The notes: generated by a model from the sequence alone, not told the origin. A stretch of DNA of 54,683 nt from an uncultured Methylobacillus sp. (GCA_903824575.1 CAIJXJ010000283.1:1-54683), one strand, 5' to 3'. Counted from the stretch's first letter, positions 1 through 9,304 are shown. Translations and numbers: made by a program.

Positions 1-129
1 AGGAACCGTGCTCAGTGTGGCAAGCGTGGGAGATACTCCTGCATGACTTCCGAAAATATGTCCAATTGCATGCAAGAGTCCAGTAATTGGTGTGAGTATC
101 GCTTTAAAAATGCTAGAAAGAAAACCCAT
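1..129 (-). CDS. Partial hypothetical protein at window edge
   Basis: An open frame starts at an ATG whose first base is 129 and runs leftward off the window without a stop (43 codons visible). A GAGG ribosome-binding site lies about 7 bases before the ATG. The visible peptide is amphipathic (starts MGFLSSIFKAILTPITGLLH). I do not recognise a family. The good ribosome site is the main reason for listing it; it could still be chance. Confidence 0.35.
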   Translation of the reverse strand, partial: MGFLSSIFKAILTPITGLLHAIGHIFGSHAGVSPTLATLSTVP

Positions 130-697
130 CGCAATCCTCACTTTTTTTGTCAAAAGCCAGCTGACCCGGCGTCATGATCCAACCACTCAAAACACTCGCA
201 TCCGACTGAAATGAAATACTTTTCTCATACTGTCTGCAATTTCAGGCGGAAATATTCCGGCACAAAAGATTCAACGGCCGTATTCTCCTTCAGCTCTCAC
301 GCCGATTAAACTTCGGCAATAAGCCTGATGGGCCGCTTGACAAAAAATTAGCGACTTCAACAACAACGACAGGGAACAAGCAAGAATTGATCCAGAATTT
401 TTCTGTGGTTATGTCAGCTTGGTAAACTTTAGACTGTGGCGAACGCCGCAAATGAATCTTAGGCCCATTTGAATCTGCAAAGTTCATTCCTGACCACACC
501 AATCGAGATAATCCGGCAAAACTTGCCGGATTTAGCGGCAAGCAACTGCACGATCCATACCAGAAAAATGGCAAAAATTAAGATCGGGCAATGGCTAGAT
601 GAAGGGATTATTTGCTATCTGCTCTAACCGGAAGCGGAGGCCATCGTGATTGATTTGGCTATCATCCAGCTACCCCCATGCTGCACAATGCAGCCAC
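130..697. other. Intergenic stretch without a convincing gene
   Basis: No frame here looks like a protein. The longest (290-574, minus strand) has an unlikely composition and no ribosome site. The only clear structure is the hairpin at 510-532. The stretch lies downstream of queA on the minus strand. tgt often follows queA in other bacteria but is not found here. Confidence 0.5.
510..532. repeat. Perfect hairpin downstream of queA
   Basis: A 10-bp perfect stem (AATCCGGCAA / TTGCCGGATT) encloses a 3-base loop. There is no clean T-run on either side, so it is not a textbook intrinsic terminator, but it is the only strong hairpin between queA and the left-edge ORF. Confidence 0.4.
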
Positions 698-1726
698 TCA
701 TTCCCGCCGTTCAATCAGCATGGCATCGCCATAACTGAAGAAACGGTAACGCTGGAGTATTGCGTGCTGATAGGCATGGCGGATATTGTCCAAGCCTGCA
801 AATGCCGAAACCAGCATCAGCAAGGTAGTGCGTGGCAAATGGAAATTGGTCAGCAAGCGCTCCACCACACGGAAGCGATAGCCCGGCGTAATGAAGATAT
901 CGGTGTCGCCACTAGCGGCGACAATTTCACCCGCGCGTGCGGCACTCTCAAGAGCGCGCAATGCGGTCGTGCCCACGGCAGTCACCTTGCCACCAGCCTT
1001 TTGAGTGGCGCGGATAAGATCCACCGTTGTCCGGGGCACGTCATACCATTCACTATGCATGGTATGTTCCAACGGATTCTCCACCCGTACCGGCTGAAAT
1101 GTCCCCGCCCCCACATGCAAGGTAACGAAAGCCATTTGTATCCCCATGTCACGCAGACGTTGCAACAGCGCATGATCGAAATGCAAGCCGGCAGTCGGTG
1201 CGGCCACCGCTCCCGGCTGACTGGCATACACCGTCTGATAACGCTCATCATCCACCACATCTGGTACGTGCGTGATATAAGGTGGCAATGGCAGGCTACC
1301 GTATTGCTGTAACAGGTCAAGAAATGGCCGCTCATCCAGAAAACGCAACTCGAACAAATCCTCATGCCGCCCGAGCACCTCGACCTCGATGGCGTCTGCC
1401 AGCCAGAGTCGAGTGCCGGCTTTGGGCGATTTTGATGCGCGCACATGTGCCAACGCTCTATGCGCATCCAGAACCCGCTCCACCAGCACCTCAACCTTGC
1501 CGCTGCTTGCCTTTTGTCCGTTCAGACGCGCCTTGATAACGCGGGTGTCGTTGAACACCAGTAAATCACCTGGCTGCAGAAATTGCCCCAGATCGGCGAA
1601 TACGCCATCCTGCAACTCCCCACTACTGCCGTTCATGTGTAGCAATCGGCTGGCGGTGCGCTCTGCGGCCGGGAACTGGGCGATCAAGGCCTCCGGCAGG
1701 TCGAAATCGAAATCACTGGTACGCAT
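698..1726 (-). CDS. queA: S-adenosylmethionine:tRNA ribosyltransferase-isomerase
   Basis: QueA transfers and isomerises the ribosyl group of S-adenosylmethionine onto preQ1-modified tRNA (position 34), making epoxyqueuosine; it is cytoplasmic. The 342-residue length is normal for the family. Family motifs are visible in order: NDTRVI (about 59-64), [12 protein letters not shown] (172-183), VGAGTFQPV (205-213), HSEW (224-227) and a TNFHLP motif near 290. The gene points away from tRNA-Leu, so the two are divergent. tgt and yajC-secDF, frequent partners, are absent from the visible side. A second queuosine-pathway gene, queE, lies at 29320. Confidence 0.97.
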   Translation of the reverse strand: MRTSDFDFDLPEALIAQFPAAERTASRLLHMNGSSGELQDGVFADLGQFLQPGDLLVFNDTRVIKARLNGQKASSGKVEVLVERVLDAHRALAHVRASKSPKAGTRLWLADAIEVEVLGRHEDLFELRFLDERPFLDLLQQYGSLPLPPYITHVPDVVDDERYQTVYASQPGAVAAPTAGLHFDHALLQRLRDMGIQMAFVTLHVGAGTFQPVRVENPLEHTMHSEWYDVPRTTVDLIRATQKAGGKVTAVGTTALRALESAARAGEIVAASGDTDIFITPGYRFRVVERLLTNFHLPRTTLLMLVSAFAGLDNIRHAYQHAILQRYRFFSYGDAMLIERRE

Positions 1727-1763
1727 GGAACCTCATATATTCTTTTTTAATCTGCGGCAGCAC

Positions 1764-1792
1764 TTCTGAATCTGGCACATATTCGCTATAAT
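1764..1792 (+). promoter_or_regulatory. Likely promoter of tRNA-Leu
   Basis: A perfect TATAAT (1787-1792) lies 13 bases before the tRNA. A weak -35 (TTCTGA, 1764-1769) sits 17 bases upstream of it. Spacing and position suit a stable-RNA promoter. Confidence 0.6.
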
Positions 1793-1805
1793 GCGGACTC
1801 ATCAG

Positions 1806-1890
1806 GCCGGGATGGCGGAATTGGTAGACGCAGCGGACTCAAAATCCGCCGCCGCAAGGTGTGTCGGTTCGACTCCGACTCTCGGCACCA
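1806..1890 (+). tRNA. tRNA-Leu (anticodon CAA)
   Basis: An 85-base class II tRNA with encoded CCA. The acceptor arm is GCCGGGA paired with TCTCGGC (one G-T pair), followed by A and CCA. The anticodon stem GCGGA/TCCGC encloses the loop CTCAAAA, giving anticodon CAA (codon UUG). A variable arm and a TTCGACT T-loop are visible. A vestige of an integrase gene lies 138 bases downstream, so the 3' end of this tRNA was probably once an attachment site. Confidence 0.96.
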
Positions 1891-1967
1891 CAGTTGTTTT
1901 ATAACAGTTTTTTCAGGTTTTATGCCTTAGTAAAACCCTCCAAAAACTCGTTACACAATCGTTGCAC

Positions 1968-2020
1968 AAAAAACACGCTGGGTATACAGTAAAAACTGTT
2001 TACTTCACGCGTGTTTTTTT
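1968..2020. repeat. Nested inverted repeat between tRNA-Leu and integrase stub
   Basis: Outer arms AAAAAACACGC (1968-1978) and GCGTGTTTTTT (2009-2019) are perfectly complementary. Inside lies a second palindrome, ACAGT-AAAA-ACTGT (1986-1999). The A- and T-rich outer ends would let it act as a terminator in both directions. An operator or integrase-binding region of the lost element is the alternative. Confidence 0.5.
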
Positions 2021-2027
2021 CAACTAT

Positions 2028-2138
2028 ATGCCGCCCAAATCAGCAAGCACAGTTCACATTTTAGAAGGTAAGGCCACGCTGTACAAACGTGAGCTAACGC
2101 CGCATTGGCAAGTATGCTACAAAGCTAATGCTTGTTAA
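2028..2138 (+). pseudogene. Tyrosine integrase N-terminal remnant
   Basis: A 36-codon frame (starts MPPKSASTVHILEGKATLYK, contains TPHWQV) resembles the extreme N-terminus of phage-type tyrosine recombinases found next to tRNA genes. It ends in a stop, and no core-binding or catalytic domain follows. The next gene overlaps its last codons. I infer the 5' stub of an integrase whose element was deleted, leaving this scar behind tRNA-Leu. Recognition is from memory of the family start; a protein search would settle it. Confidence 0.6.
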
Positions 2139-2184
2139 TAAGTCTGAGATGGCAACACCAATCGATCTGGATTGGTCGCTTCAG

Positions 2185-2832
2185 ATGCGACTCTTTTTAA
2201 TTCTCGCCTTTACATTGATTCAAACCCCATCAAGTGCCGACGAAAAAAATTCCTGCAACCAATTAGCCCAAATGGCTTCCGTCAAAACAAGCTATACAGA
2301 CAGGATCGTTAGCGAGGATTCCGAACACCCTCTTACCTACCTCAAGTCCTTGTCAGACCATAAACTTGATCAGAATCATAATGTTTTGGGATTAACTGTT
2401 GCCAAACCAGAGCTGACCTATGAGTTCAAGTCCATCTTATCCGCTACGCCGGAAGGCAAGGTTTGTATGGTTCCAGAGATCAGCATAAAATCAGGGTTCT
2501 CAGTCATGCAGATATACCTTGCCAAGGAATTACAAAGCAATTGTAAGCGGCAAATTATCCGCGAACATGAATACGAACATGTATCCACGTGGAAAAATCA
2601 CATCCGAATAGGGACGAAACTCATGGAATCTTCCATGAAACAGGCATTCTCGCAGCCACGTTATTACGCCTCCACGACTGAAGCCGAACGTGACTTGAAT
2701 TCATGGGTACTGGAGGTGATCCAACCCATTGAGCAGCGATTACTAAATGGCATTGAGCGAGCGCAGAGCGCTATAGACTCTCCATTGTCCTACAGTCGTG
2801 TTGAAAGCCGCTTACTAACTTGCCCGCAATGA
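2185..2832 (+). CDS. Secreted protein with HExxH-like motif, unknown function
   Basis: The chosen start (ATG 2185) gives a clean signal peptide (MRLFLILAFTLIQTPSSADE); the frame is open back to 2128, where it would overlap the integrase stub. The mature part is about 195 residues. Near residues 128-132 it has HEYEH within a helix-like segment, the arrangement of HExxH zinc metallopeptidases and of the DUF922 group; two cysteines (about 94 and 120) precede it. No confident family. It may be a metallopeptidase-like periplasmic protein. Its place directly beside an integrase scar allows for it being leftover cargo. Confidence 0.6.
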   Translation: MRLFLILAFTLIQTPSSADEKNSCNQLAQMASVKTSYTDRIVSEDSEHPLTYLKSLSDHKLDQNHNVLGLTVAKPELTYEFKSILSATPEGKVCMVPEISIKSGFSVMQIYLAKELQSNCKRQIIREHEYEHVSTWKNHIRIGTKLMESSMKQAFSQPRYYASTTEAERDLNSWVLEVIQPIEQRLLNGIERAQSAIDSPLSYSRVESRLLTCPQ

Positions 2833-2912
2833 AACACGAAGTGACTTACGACAAGTCAGGAGGGGATAAAATTCCTATCCGATTTTTTACAGCCATAGCA
2901 TCGCGATAATTT

Positions 2913-4571
2913 TTATGGTCGATTCGTTCTGAATTGGTACAGGCGGAAACTCTCGCGCCGATCGGCCGCACGCTTTCCTTGCCATAGGAGTGTCCATGAA
3001 GCCCCAGGCTCAATTCTTTCTCGACTGCGATCATCCTGAATCAGATATAAATCACAATCGATGCGCTGATTCGCCTCGAATGGCCGAATGCGAATACCAG
3101 CATAATAATCAAGTAAGCTGCGTTGGGAATCCCCCACGTCACGCCCAGTCATACAGGCATAACTGACCGGCAATGATTTCTGCAGGTCGGCAACCATGGG
3201 GCGGTAACTCTTTGCCGCATCAAGCCAAGGCAACCAGAGCGTCATCAGGAGGCCCCAAACCATGGTAATGCCCATCGCCCAGTCGGTCACAAAGGCCCGA
3301 TTGGAACGTCTAGCCTTGAACACGACCAGCCCCCAGATCAGGCTGAGGATCACAGCGACAGCAATAGCCGGATAACTGAATTCCGGGAGGTAAGCAGGAG
3401 ACAGTTTATGCATGCGTTGCGCCAGCTTGTGCGGAAAGTCCATCATCAGGGCAAACCATCCCAGCCAGACCAGGCAGCCCATGCAACCAAACAGCATGAT
3501 GCCAAACCAGTCGAGCGCGCTTGCCAGGTTGCGGCGCAAGGAGTCGACTCCAGACCCTCCAAGCATCGCCAATGGCAGCAACAGCGGCATCGCCTGCGCA
3601 TCCCTGCCCTCTGCGCCAAAGCCCAGCAGCAGCAGCGTAACTACAAAGAAAGTGAGAATAAGCTGGAATTGTGGCCGTTGTAGCAGATGGTGGCGCGAAT
3701 GCCAGAGCGCCCAGACGGCAAGCGGTAGTGCCGGCCAGGCCGACCAACTGAGGGTCTTCAGGAAATAGGTCAGACTATGATTATCCCAGGCATGAGGACC
3801 ACTCAATAACCAGGCTTGCAGCAACTGCGGCGCACGTTGCCACACGGCGAACAACCAGACAGCAAACCATGGCAGTGCGATCAGACTAGCCGATGCCAGG
3901 CATGCCAGGCTGGTTTTGCGGCGCCAAGTACGAAAACTCAGGGGCAGCAGAAGCGCCGTCAGCACAATGATCTCGGGGCCTAAAAATCCAGCCGAAAGAA
4001 AGGCAATTCCGACACCGGTACCCAACAATACGCCAGCGCGCCATGGGCGACGGTGCGAGAGGGCGAGGCCATAGAACGCCATGGCATAGCCAGCAAGCCC
4101 CGCCACAAGAGGAAGCAGCAGGTGCGCCGAATACAACAGGCCAAGTGAGCCGAGAAATACAAAGGTCGTTTGTCGCCCCGAACCAGTCCCCCACATTTCG
4201 CGCCCCATCATGCCGACCAGCAGCAAAGTCAGCGCCATCCAAAGGCCACTGGCGAAGCGCGCCGCGTCATGGGGCGCCAACCAAGGCGAGAGGACCCTAG
4301 CGCTAGCGGCAGCAGACAGGTAATAAAGGGGCGGATATTTCAGACTGCCATCCGCCAGGGCCGGGATAGCCCAGTCGCTACCTTGCATCAAGTTCTTAAT
4401 GATGCTGATGGATTGGGCTTCGTCAGGCTTCCATGGCTCATGGCCGATCAATCCCAAGCCGAGCCAGAGAAAACACAGCAACAACAACAGACGCGTCTTG
4501 GCACGCTCACCGATAAGTGGGCGCGGCGTCGCAATGCTGGCTTGCCAATCATGATGGACTTCAAACACCAT
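2913..4571 (-). CDS. ArnT-like family 39 glycosyltransferase
   Basis: An integral membrane glycosyltransferase of the GT39/PMT-2 type, expected to move a sugar from a polyprenyl-phosphate donor to a lipid or protein acceptor on the periplasmic side. About 552 residues with many hydrophobic segments. The signature PWKPDEA (46-52) at the start of the first periplasmic loop carries the acidic residue expected to be catalytic, and YPPLYY (79-84) is also typical. The hydrophilic C-terminus is likely periplasmic. ATG 4571 is preferred over an in-frame TTG three codons upstream. Substrate is unknown; no lipid A or O-antigen genes are nearby. Confidence 0.88.
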   Translation of the reverse strand: MVFEVHHDWQASIATPRPLIGERAKTRLLLLLCFLWLGLGLIGHEPWKPDEAQSISIIKNLMQGSDWAIPALADGSLKYPPLYYLSAAASARVLSPWLAPHDAARFASGLWMALTLLLVGMMGREMWGTGSGRQTTFVFLGSLGLLYSAHLLLPLVAGLAGYAMAFYGLALSHRRPWRAGVLLGTGVGIAFLSAGFLGPEIIVLTALLLPLSFRTWRRKTSLACLASASLIALPWFAVWLFAVWQRAPQLLQAWLLSGPHAWDNHSLTYFLKTLSWSAWPALPLAVWALWHSRHHLLQRPQFQLILTFFVVTLLLLGFGAEGRDAQAMPLLLPLAMLGGSGVDSLRRNLASALDWFGIMLFGCMGCLVWLGWFALMMDFPHKLAQRMHKLSPAYLPEFSYPAIAVAVILSLIWGLVVFKARRSNRAFVTDWAMGITMVWGLLMTLWLPWLDAAKSYRPMVADLQKSLPVSYACMTGRDVGDSQRSLLDYYAGIRIRPFEANQRIDCDLYLIQDDRSRERIEPGASWTLLWQGKRAADRRESFRLYQFRTNRP

Positions 4572-4626
4572 GGGGCTCAAAAAAATTCATGATTTGATCT
4601 TTTTCGTTCAATCTGCCGCATGCAAA

Positions 4627-4656
4627 ACAAAAAGGCAGCCTCGGCTGCCTTTTTGT
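4627..4656. terminator. Bidirectional intrinsic terminator
   Basis: A perfect GGCAGCC/GGCTGCC stem is flanked by an A-run on the left and a T-run on the right, so it works for transcripts from either side. It lies just past the stop of rpmE (minus strand) and upstream of the glycosyltransferase. Confidence 0.9.
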
Positions 4657-4679
4657 TTCGACCATGGCCAAACACACCA

Positions 4680-4880
4680 TTACATGCTGTACTTTTGGCG
4701 GAACTTTTCAACGCGACCAGCAGTATCGACAATCTTTTGCTTGCCTGTATAGAACGGGTGGCATAGCGAGCACACTTCGATCGTCAGGGATTTGCTGCTG
4801 GTGGAGCGGGTCTGAAACTTGTTGCCGCAACTGCAAGTTACGGAAATTTCGTTGTATTCAGGATGAATGTCAGCTTTCAT
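4680..4880 (-). CDS. rpmE: 50S ribosomal protein L31, zinc-binding form
   Basis: A 66-residue L31 of the large ribosomal subunit. It keeps the four cysteines of the zinc-binding form at 16, 18, 37 and 40 (CSCGN and CSLCH). The start [10 protein letters not shown] and the end KFRQKYS are typical. The gene lies downstream of rho, a common arrangement in this class, and is followed by a strong terminator. The presence of all four cysteines means this is the zinc-replete paralogue. Confidence 0.97.
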   Translation of the reverse strand: MKADIHPEYNEISVTCSCGNKFQTRSTSSKSLTIEVCSLCHPFYTGKQKIVDTAGRVEKFRQKYSM

Positions 4881-4958
4881 TCTCTATGTCCTTCGGTGTT
4901 GTGCGGTCGCGGAAAAGGGGGGCATTATCCAGCAAATAAAATAATATATCAACTAACT

Positions 4959-6218
4959 TTATCCACGGCGCATGGCGTCGAAGAATTCGGCGTTGTTCTT
5001 GGTCGACTTGATCTTGTCGAGCAGGAATTCCATCGCGTCGAGATCATCCATCGGATACAGCAATTTGCGCAGCACCCATATTTTCTGTAGCACGCTCTGT
5101 TCGATCAAGAGTTCTTCGCGGCGGGTACCGGAACGATTGACGTTGATGGCTGGATACAGGCGCTTCTCGGCCATCTTGCGGTCGAGATGGATTTCCATGT
5201 TGCCGGTACCCTTAAATTCTTCGTAGATGACGTCATCCATGCGAGAACCGGTCTCGACCAGGGCGGTAGCGATGATGGTCAAGGAACCGCCTTCCTCAAT
5301 GTTTCGTGCGGCGCCAAAGAAACGCTTCGGCCGTTGCAGTGCATTGGCATCGACGCCGCCGGTCAACACCTTGCCGGAGGATGGGATGACGGTGTTGTAG
5401 GCGCGCGCCAAACGGGTGATGGAGTCGAGCAAAATAACGACGTCTTTCTTGTGTTCGACCAGGCGCTTGGCTTTTTCCAGCACCATTTCAGCACCTTGCA
5501 CGTGGCGCGTAGCGGGCTCATCAAAGGTGGAGGCGACCACTTCGCCCTTGACCGAACGTGTCATTTCCGTCACTTCTTCCGGCCGTTCATCGATCAGGAG
5601 CACGATCAGCGTAATTTCGGGATGATTGGTGGTGATGGCATGTGCGATATGTTGCATCATCACGGTTTTACCGGACTTCGGCGAGGCTACCAGCAGACCG
5701 CGCTGGCCCTTGCCGATAGGGGCAATCATGTCGATGACGCGGCCCGTGATGTTCTCCTCGCTGCGAATCTCGCGCTCGAGTTTGAGCGGTTCGTCCGGAT
5801 GCAGCGGTGTCAGATTTTCGAACAGAATCTTGTGCTTGGTACTCTCGGGCGCTTCGCCGTTGACGGTGTCGACCTTCACCAGCGCGAAGTAGCGCTCGCC
5901 ATCCTTGGGCGTCCTGACCTCACCGGAAATGGTATCGCCGGTGTGCAGATTGAAACGGCGAATCTGCGAAGGAGAGACATAAACATCATCCGGCCCCGCC
6001 AGATAAGAACTGTCCGGCGCACGCAAGAATCCGAACCCATCCTGCAATACTTCCAGCGTACCGTCGCCAAAAATGGTTTCGCCTTTCTTGGCCTTGTTCT
6101 TAAGCAAGGAAAAAATGAGGTCTTGCTTGCGCATGCGGCTGGCGCCTTCGATTTCATGGGCAATGGCCATCTCCACAATTTCGGTGACTGGGAGGTGTTT
6201 AAGGTCGGATAAATGCAT
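4959..6218 (-). CDS. rho: Transcription termination factor Rho
   Basis: A hexameric RNA-dependent ATPase that ends transcription at rut sites. The 419-residue length is standard. N-terminal helical domain about 1-48, cold-shock-like RNA-binding domain about 50-125 ([16 protein letters not shown]), RecA-type ATPase from about 160. The Walker A loop SPKSGKT is at 179-185 and Walker B is [14 protein letters not shown]. The Q-loop and C-terminal motifs are intact. It lies between trxA and rpmE, an order common in proteobacteria. Confidence 0.98.
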   Translation of the reverse strand: MHLSDLKHLPVTEIVEMAIAHEIEGASRMRKQDLIFSLLKNKAKKGETIFGDGTLEVLQDGFGFLRAPDSSYLAGPDDVYVSPSQIRRFNLHTGDTISGEVRTPKDGERYFALVKVDTVNGEAPESTKHKILFENLTPLHPDEPLKLEREIRSEENITGRVIDMIAPIGKGQRGLLVASPKSGKTVMMQHIAHAITTNHPEITLIVLLIDERPEEVTEMTRSVKGEVVASTFDEPATRHVQGAEMVLEKAKRLVEHKKDVVILLDSITRLARAYNTVIPSSGKVLTGGVDANALQRPKRFFGAARNIEEGGSLTIIATALVETGSRMDDVIYEEFKGTGNMEIHLDRKMAEKRLYPAINVNRSGTRREELLIEQSVLQKIWVLRKLLYPMDDLDAMEFLLDKIKSTKNNAEFFDAMRRG

Positions 6219-6270
6219 GTGCGGAGGCTCGCTGGAAAAACGTGAGGGAAGAACAGAGAAATTCGGGGGA

Positions 6271-6313
6271 AGGTGTTTTATGCACCTGATCTCTTGGCCA
6301 CTGTCTAGTGGCC
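6271..6313. promoter_or_regulatory. Two hairpins in the trxA-rho leader
   Basis: In the 139-base gap between trxA and rho are AGGTG/CACCT (6271-6287) and GGCCACT-GTCT-AGTGGCC (6296-6313). On the minus strand they would form in the rho leader. They may terminate trxA transcripts or take part in rho autoregulation; the sequence cannot decide. Confidence 0.4.
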
Positions 6314-6357
6314 TTTAAATAGAAAGAGTCAGGAAATCAGGTGCAAGCGTAACGGCT

Positions 6358-6684
6358 TTAAATGTTGCTGTCAATAAATGCCGTCAATTGAGACTTGGAC
6401 AACGCGCCAACCTTGGTTGCCTCGACATTACCGTTCTTGAACAGCATCAGCGTCGGGATGCCACGGATACCATACTTGGGTGGCGTCTGCTGGTTTTCAT
6501 CGATGTTGAGCTTGGCCACCTTGAGGCGACCGGCGTATTCCTTGGCCACTTCATCCAGGATGGGCGCAATCATCTTGCACGGACCGCACCACTCGGCCCA
6601 GTAGTCAACCAGCACCGGAACCTGCGATTGCAGGACTTCTTGTTCGAAAGCAACGTCGCTGACGTGCAGAATATGTTCGCTCAT
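6358..6684 (-). CDS. trxA: Thioredoxin 1
   Basis: A cytoplasmic dithiol-disulfide reductant. 108 residues with the canonical active site WCGPC (W32, C33, C36), the buried aspartate in LVDYWAEW, and the cis-proline loop [11 protein letters not shown]. No signal peptide, so this is the general cytosolic thioredoxin rather than a TlpA-type protein such as the one encoded at 8511. It lies immediately upstream of rho on the same strand. Confidence 0.97.
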   Translation of the reverse strand: MSEHILHVSDVAFEQEVLQSQVPVLVDYWAEWCGPCKMIAPILDEVAKEYAGRLKVAKLNIDENQQTPPKYGIRGIPTLMLFKNGNVEATKVGALSKSQLTAFIDSNI

Positions 6685-6769
6685 GTTGAACCTCTAAGTG
6701 ACTTTTTGGGAGAGTAATTTAAGTGATGTTAACGCTATCGTAGCGAAAAAAGGCGAGCAAGTGAAGTCT

Positions 6770-8332
6770 TTACAGTCGACTGAACTGAAAGCGCTCAAAG
6801 TTATTGGTGCGTTCCACCAACTTGGTCAGCATGATATCGGTCATTTTACCGTCTTCTTCCAAGCGCAGGGTGCGTGCCGGTTTGTAAATGCCGCGCGTGC
6901 TGATGAGGGTGTCGGTTTGCTTGAGGGCAGCCAGTTCTGGCAGCAACAGAGCAAATTCGGTCTGTGTGGAATCGATGACATGCAGGATTACTTTTTTTGC
7001 ACTAGGCGCGATCATTTGCACGCCAATCTGCAATGACTCTAATTCTCCAAGGCTGGCTCGGCGCACGATGGCGAGACCCCAAGGTCCGACACTATCGGTC
7101 TTGAGTCCTATCAGTTCACCGATACGCAAATTGCCCTGAGCAGGGGAGGATTTTTTAAGAGCCAATCCGCCAGGGCTTTCATTTACCACCACCCAAGTCT
7201 CGCTTTTCTTGTCAAGGGACGGCGCACCACCGTCTATGGCCGTTCCTGCTGCAATAGCACCGGCCGAAGTCGACCCCTCCTGTTCCAGAAAGGAATAGAG
7301 GTCCGCCAGACCCATGCACATGTGAATGGGATTTTTTTTCTCAGCGCGCTGAAATCCCCGTTTGGGTGGATTCCCCCAATATCTGAGCAAATGTTGCAAC
7401 ATGTCGCGATAGCGCTGGTCCAGCAGGGCAACTTCGGGAAGATCGGGACTAATTGGCCTGACGTTGGATTTCAACTGATGGATGTGTTGATGTACCTGAC
7501 GCGCCAACTCAACGGTGACAAGCAGGATATCCGTGTCAGGATCGGCATTCTGTGTGTGTTTTTCCAACTGAATGGGCGGCTTGTCGGATTGCAGGCGGAC
7601 CAGAAATATTCCAACCAGTTTATCGATACCCCCCAGTGGACGTAATTGCGCCAGGCTGGCGAAATGATCCAGATATTCAATCACGCGCTCTATGTCGAGG
7701 GAATTCAACTGGGATGGATTGGCGATGGAGAGCAGTAGCGCATGCTTGTATGTCAGATCAATACTGACGGCGCCAGCCTCATCAGGCACCGCCAAACCCT
7801 GCAGTCCCAGTTGTACGGATTGCAGGTAAAGCAAATGCAATTCAGACCAGATGCCGGCGGGGTTGTTGCTGTAGGTCAGGTAGCAGACGTGCAATTGACG
7901 GCCCAAGGCATCCATCGCGCGCTGCATCAGCAGAGCGCGTTGATTTTCGTCACCAATGGTAAACAGCCTGCGCTCTTCGGTCAGAATCGCCTGCTTGTAA
8001 CCAATCGCCAATTCGCTGAATAATTGCTGCGCCAGACGCGCATGCGCTATTGCAGACTCCTGCAACGGCAGCGCCTGATTGCAATACTGACGTGCGAGTC
8101 CATGGGCCATGCTGAAAATGGCCGGGCGATAAAGTTCCAGCGCGGCAACCCTTACGGCAATCGAGCAGCGCTGGCGGTTGAGCATGGCCAACTCGTCGAG
8201 CAGTAAACGTGCCGCCTCGGGAAAGTTGCTCTGAGGCAGGCCCGATATCAGCGCTGTGATGTCCTTGGGACGGGTTTCTGCCGATATCGCCGGCTTTGCT
8301 TCAATCGCAGGAACATTCAAGCGCAGCACCAT
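6770..8332 (-). CDS. Large PilZ-like protein of unknown role
   Basis: 520 residues without a signal peptide or membrane segment. The long N-terminal part (about 1-340) is mostly helical with many leucines and glutamines. The C-terminal part holds WVVVNESPGGLAL (380-392) followed by beta-rich sequence (IGELIGLK, WGLAIVRR), resembling the second half of the PilZ cyclic-di-GMP fold. The RxxxR motif that PilZ domains use to grip the nucleotide is not obvious, so binding is uncertain. GGAG lies 8 bases before the ATG. A c-di-GMP-related regulatory role is an inference from this resemblance. Confidence 0.5.
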   Translation of the reverse strand: MVLRLNVPAIEAKPAISAETRPKDITALISGLPQSNFPEAARLLLDELAMLNRQRCSIAVRVAALELYRPAIFSMAHGLARQYCNQALPLQESAIAHARLAQQLFSELAIGYKQAILTEERRLFTIGDENQRALLMQRAMDALGRQLHVCYLTYSNNPAGIWSELHLLYLQSVQLGLQGLAVPDEAGAVSIDLTYKHALLLSIANPSQLNSLDIERVIEYLDHFASLAQLRPLGGIDKLVGIFLVRLQSDKPPIQLEKHTQNADPDTDILLVTVELARQVHQHIHQLKSNVRPISPDLPEVALLDQRYRDMLQHLLRYWGNPPKRGFQRAEKKNPIHMCMGLADLYSFLEQEGSTSAGAIAAGTAIDGGAPSLDKKSETWVVVNESPGGLALKKSSPAQGNLRIGELIGLKTDSVGPWGLAIVRRASLGELESLQIGVQMIAPSAKKVILHVIDSTQTEFALLLPELAALKQTDTLISTRGIYKPARTLRLEEDGKMTDIMLTKLVERTNNFERFQFSRL

Positions 8333-8510
8333 GAACCGAACTCCATTAGGAATATGATGATATTAAAGCCTATTTCAACGAGAAACGAAAGCGGGCTTTT
8401 GACGAATATACTGGTGGCCGGTTAATCTTTGATTAGAAGTCTGAGTCTCGCCCACCGACAGGACAGACTGCTTGACTCGCCCGATCTTGATTGATGACTG
8501 AAGGATGTAA

Positions 8511-8996
8511 ATGATGACCACGATAAGCACGCCCAGCCATTGGTGCCGGATTTTATTGATCCTTTGCGCGCTGTCACTGCCATCACTTCCGGCAACCGCC
8601 AGCGAAGGCTTTATCCTGAAGGACATGGCCGGAAAAACCCATAGCCTGGCTGGCTACAGGGGGAAATGGGTAGTGGTGAATTATTGGGCCACCTGGTGCC
8701 CACCTTGCCAGGAAGAGATCCCGGACCTGATCGCCTTGCATGAAAAACGCCGTGACATCGTAATATTGGGAATCGCACTGGAATACAAGAGTGCAAAGGA
8801 AGTCAGAAATTTCGTCGATGAAAACCTAATGAGCTACCCGATCATACTGGGCGACGACAAACTGATAGCGCAGATTGGTCCGACTGATGTGTTGCCGACG
8901 ACCTATATTTACAACCCGCAGGGGCAACTAGTCAAGGTCCGGCGAGGCCTCATCACCCGCCAGTACATCGAACAATTGGCCCCGTCACAGAAATAA
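8511..8996 (+). CDS. TlpA-family periplasmic thiol-disulfide oxidoreductase
   Basis: 161 residues with an N-terminal signal or anchor segment (hydrophobic about 13-30) followed by a thioredoxin fold. The active site WCPPC is W62, C63, C66, the type used by ResA/TlpA proteins that reduce periplasmic cysteines, for example in cytochrome c maturation. The cis-proline region is VLPTTYIY. AAGG lies 6 bases before the first of two adjacent ATGs. No cytochrome biogenesis genes adjoin it, so its partner is unknown. Confidence 0.88.
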   Translation: MMTTISTPSHWCRILLILCALSLPSLPATASEGFILKDMAGKTHSLAGYRGKWVVVNYWATWCPPCQEEIPDLIALHEKRRDIVILGIALEYKSAKEVRNFVDENLMSYPIILGDDKLIAQIGPTDVLPTTYIYNPQGQLVKVRRGLITRQYIEQLAPSQK

Positions 8997-9004
8997 TCCA
9001 GCCG

Positions 9005-9304
9005 CTAACCTTGGGCGGGGATGTCGTTGCCTGCGCCGTCCTTAAGGTTCAACTGGTTCTCTTCGGCAAAATGCATCAGTTGCGCATAGCCTTCCGGATT
9101 GATGTCCTTCAGACGCAGATCAACTGCCAGGCAGCGCACGCCATTGAGCAGACGTGGCTTGAGGTAAGGTGAGTAGCGCAGTTTCCGATCCGGACCGAAG
9201 GTGGCGTAAGTGCTGCACATGCGATCGACCCAGTCACTGGGACGAAAGGGCTTGCCGGCGCGGGTCAGGCCTTCGATGATGATTTCACTGGGTTCGCTAC
9301 TCAT
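9005..9304 (-). CDS. DUF3579 domain protein
   Basis: A 99-residue soluble protein matching the betaproteobacterial DUF3579 family from its motif pattern: an N-terminal EIIIEGLTRAGKPFRPSDW, then CSTYATFG and GVRCLAVD. Function unknown. It is convergent with the TlpA-type gene (8 bases between stops). Two cysteines are present but not in a known metal site. Confidence 0.75.
   Translation of the reverse strand: MSSEPSEIIIEGLTRAGKPFRPSDWVDRMCSTYATFGPDRKLRYSPYLKPRLLNGVRCLAVDLRLKDINPEGYAQLMHFAEENQLNLKDGAGNDIPAQG

Noticed and set aside
290-574. 94-codon minus-strand frame left of queA
   Set aside because: No ribosome site, odd composition (runs of P, S, F, W), contains the 510-532 hairpin, and no family resemblance.
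650-1312. 220-codon plus-strand frame
   Set aside because: Antisense shadow of queA, whose protein is unmistakable.
5187-6212. 341-codon plus-strand frame
   Set aside because: Antisense shadow of rho; composition mirrors the rho codons.
8375-8626. 83-codon minus-strand frame between the PilZ-like and TlpA-like genes
   Set aside because: Overlaps the signal-peptide region of the TlpA gene and has no ribosome site or family match.
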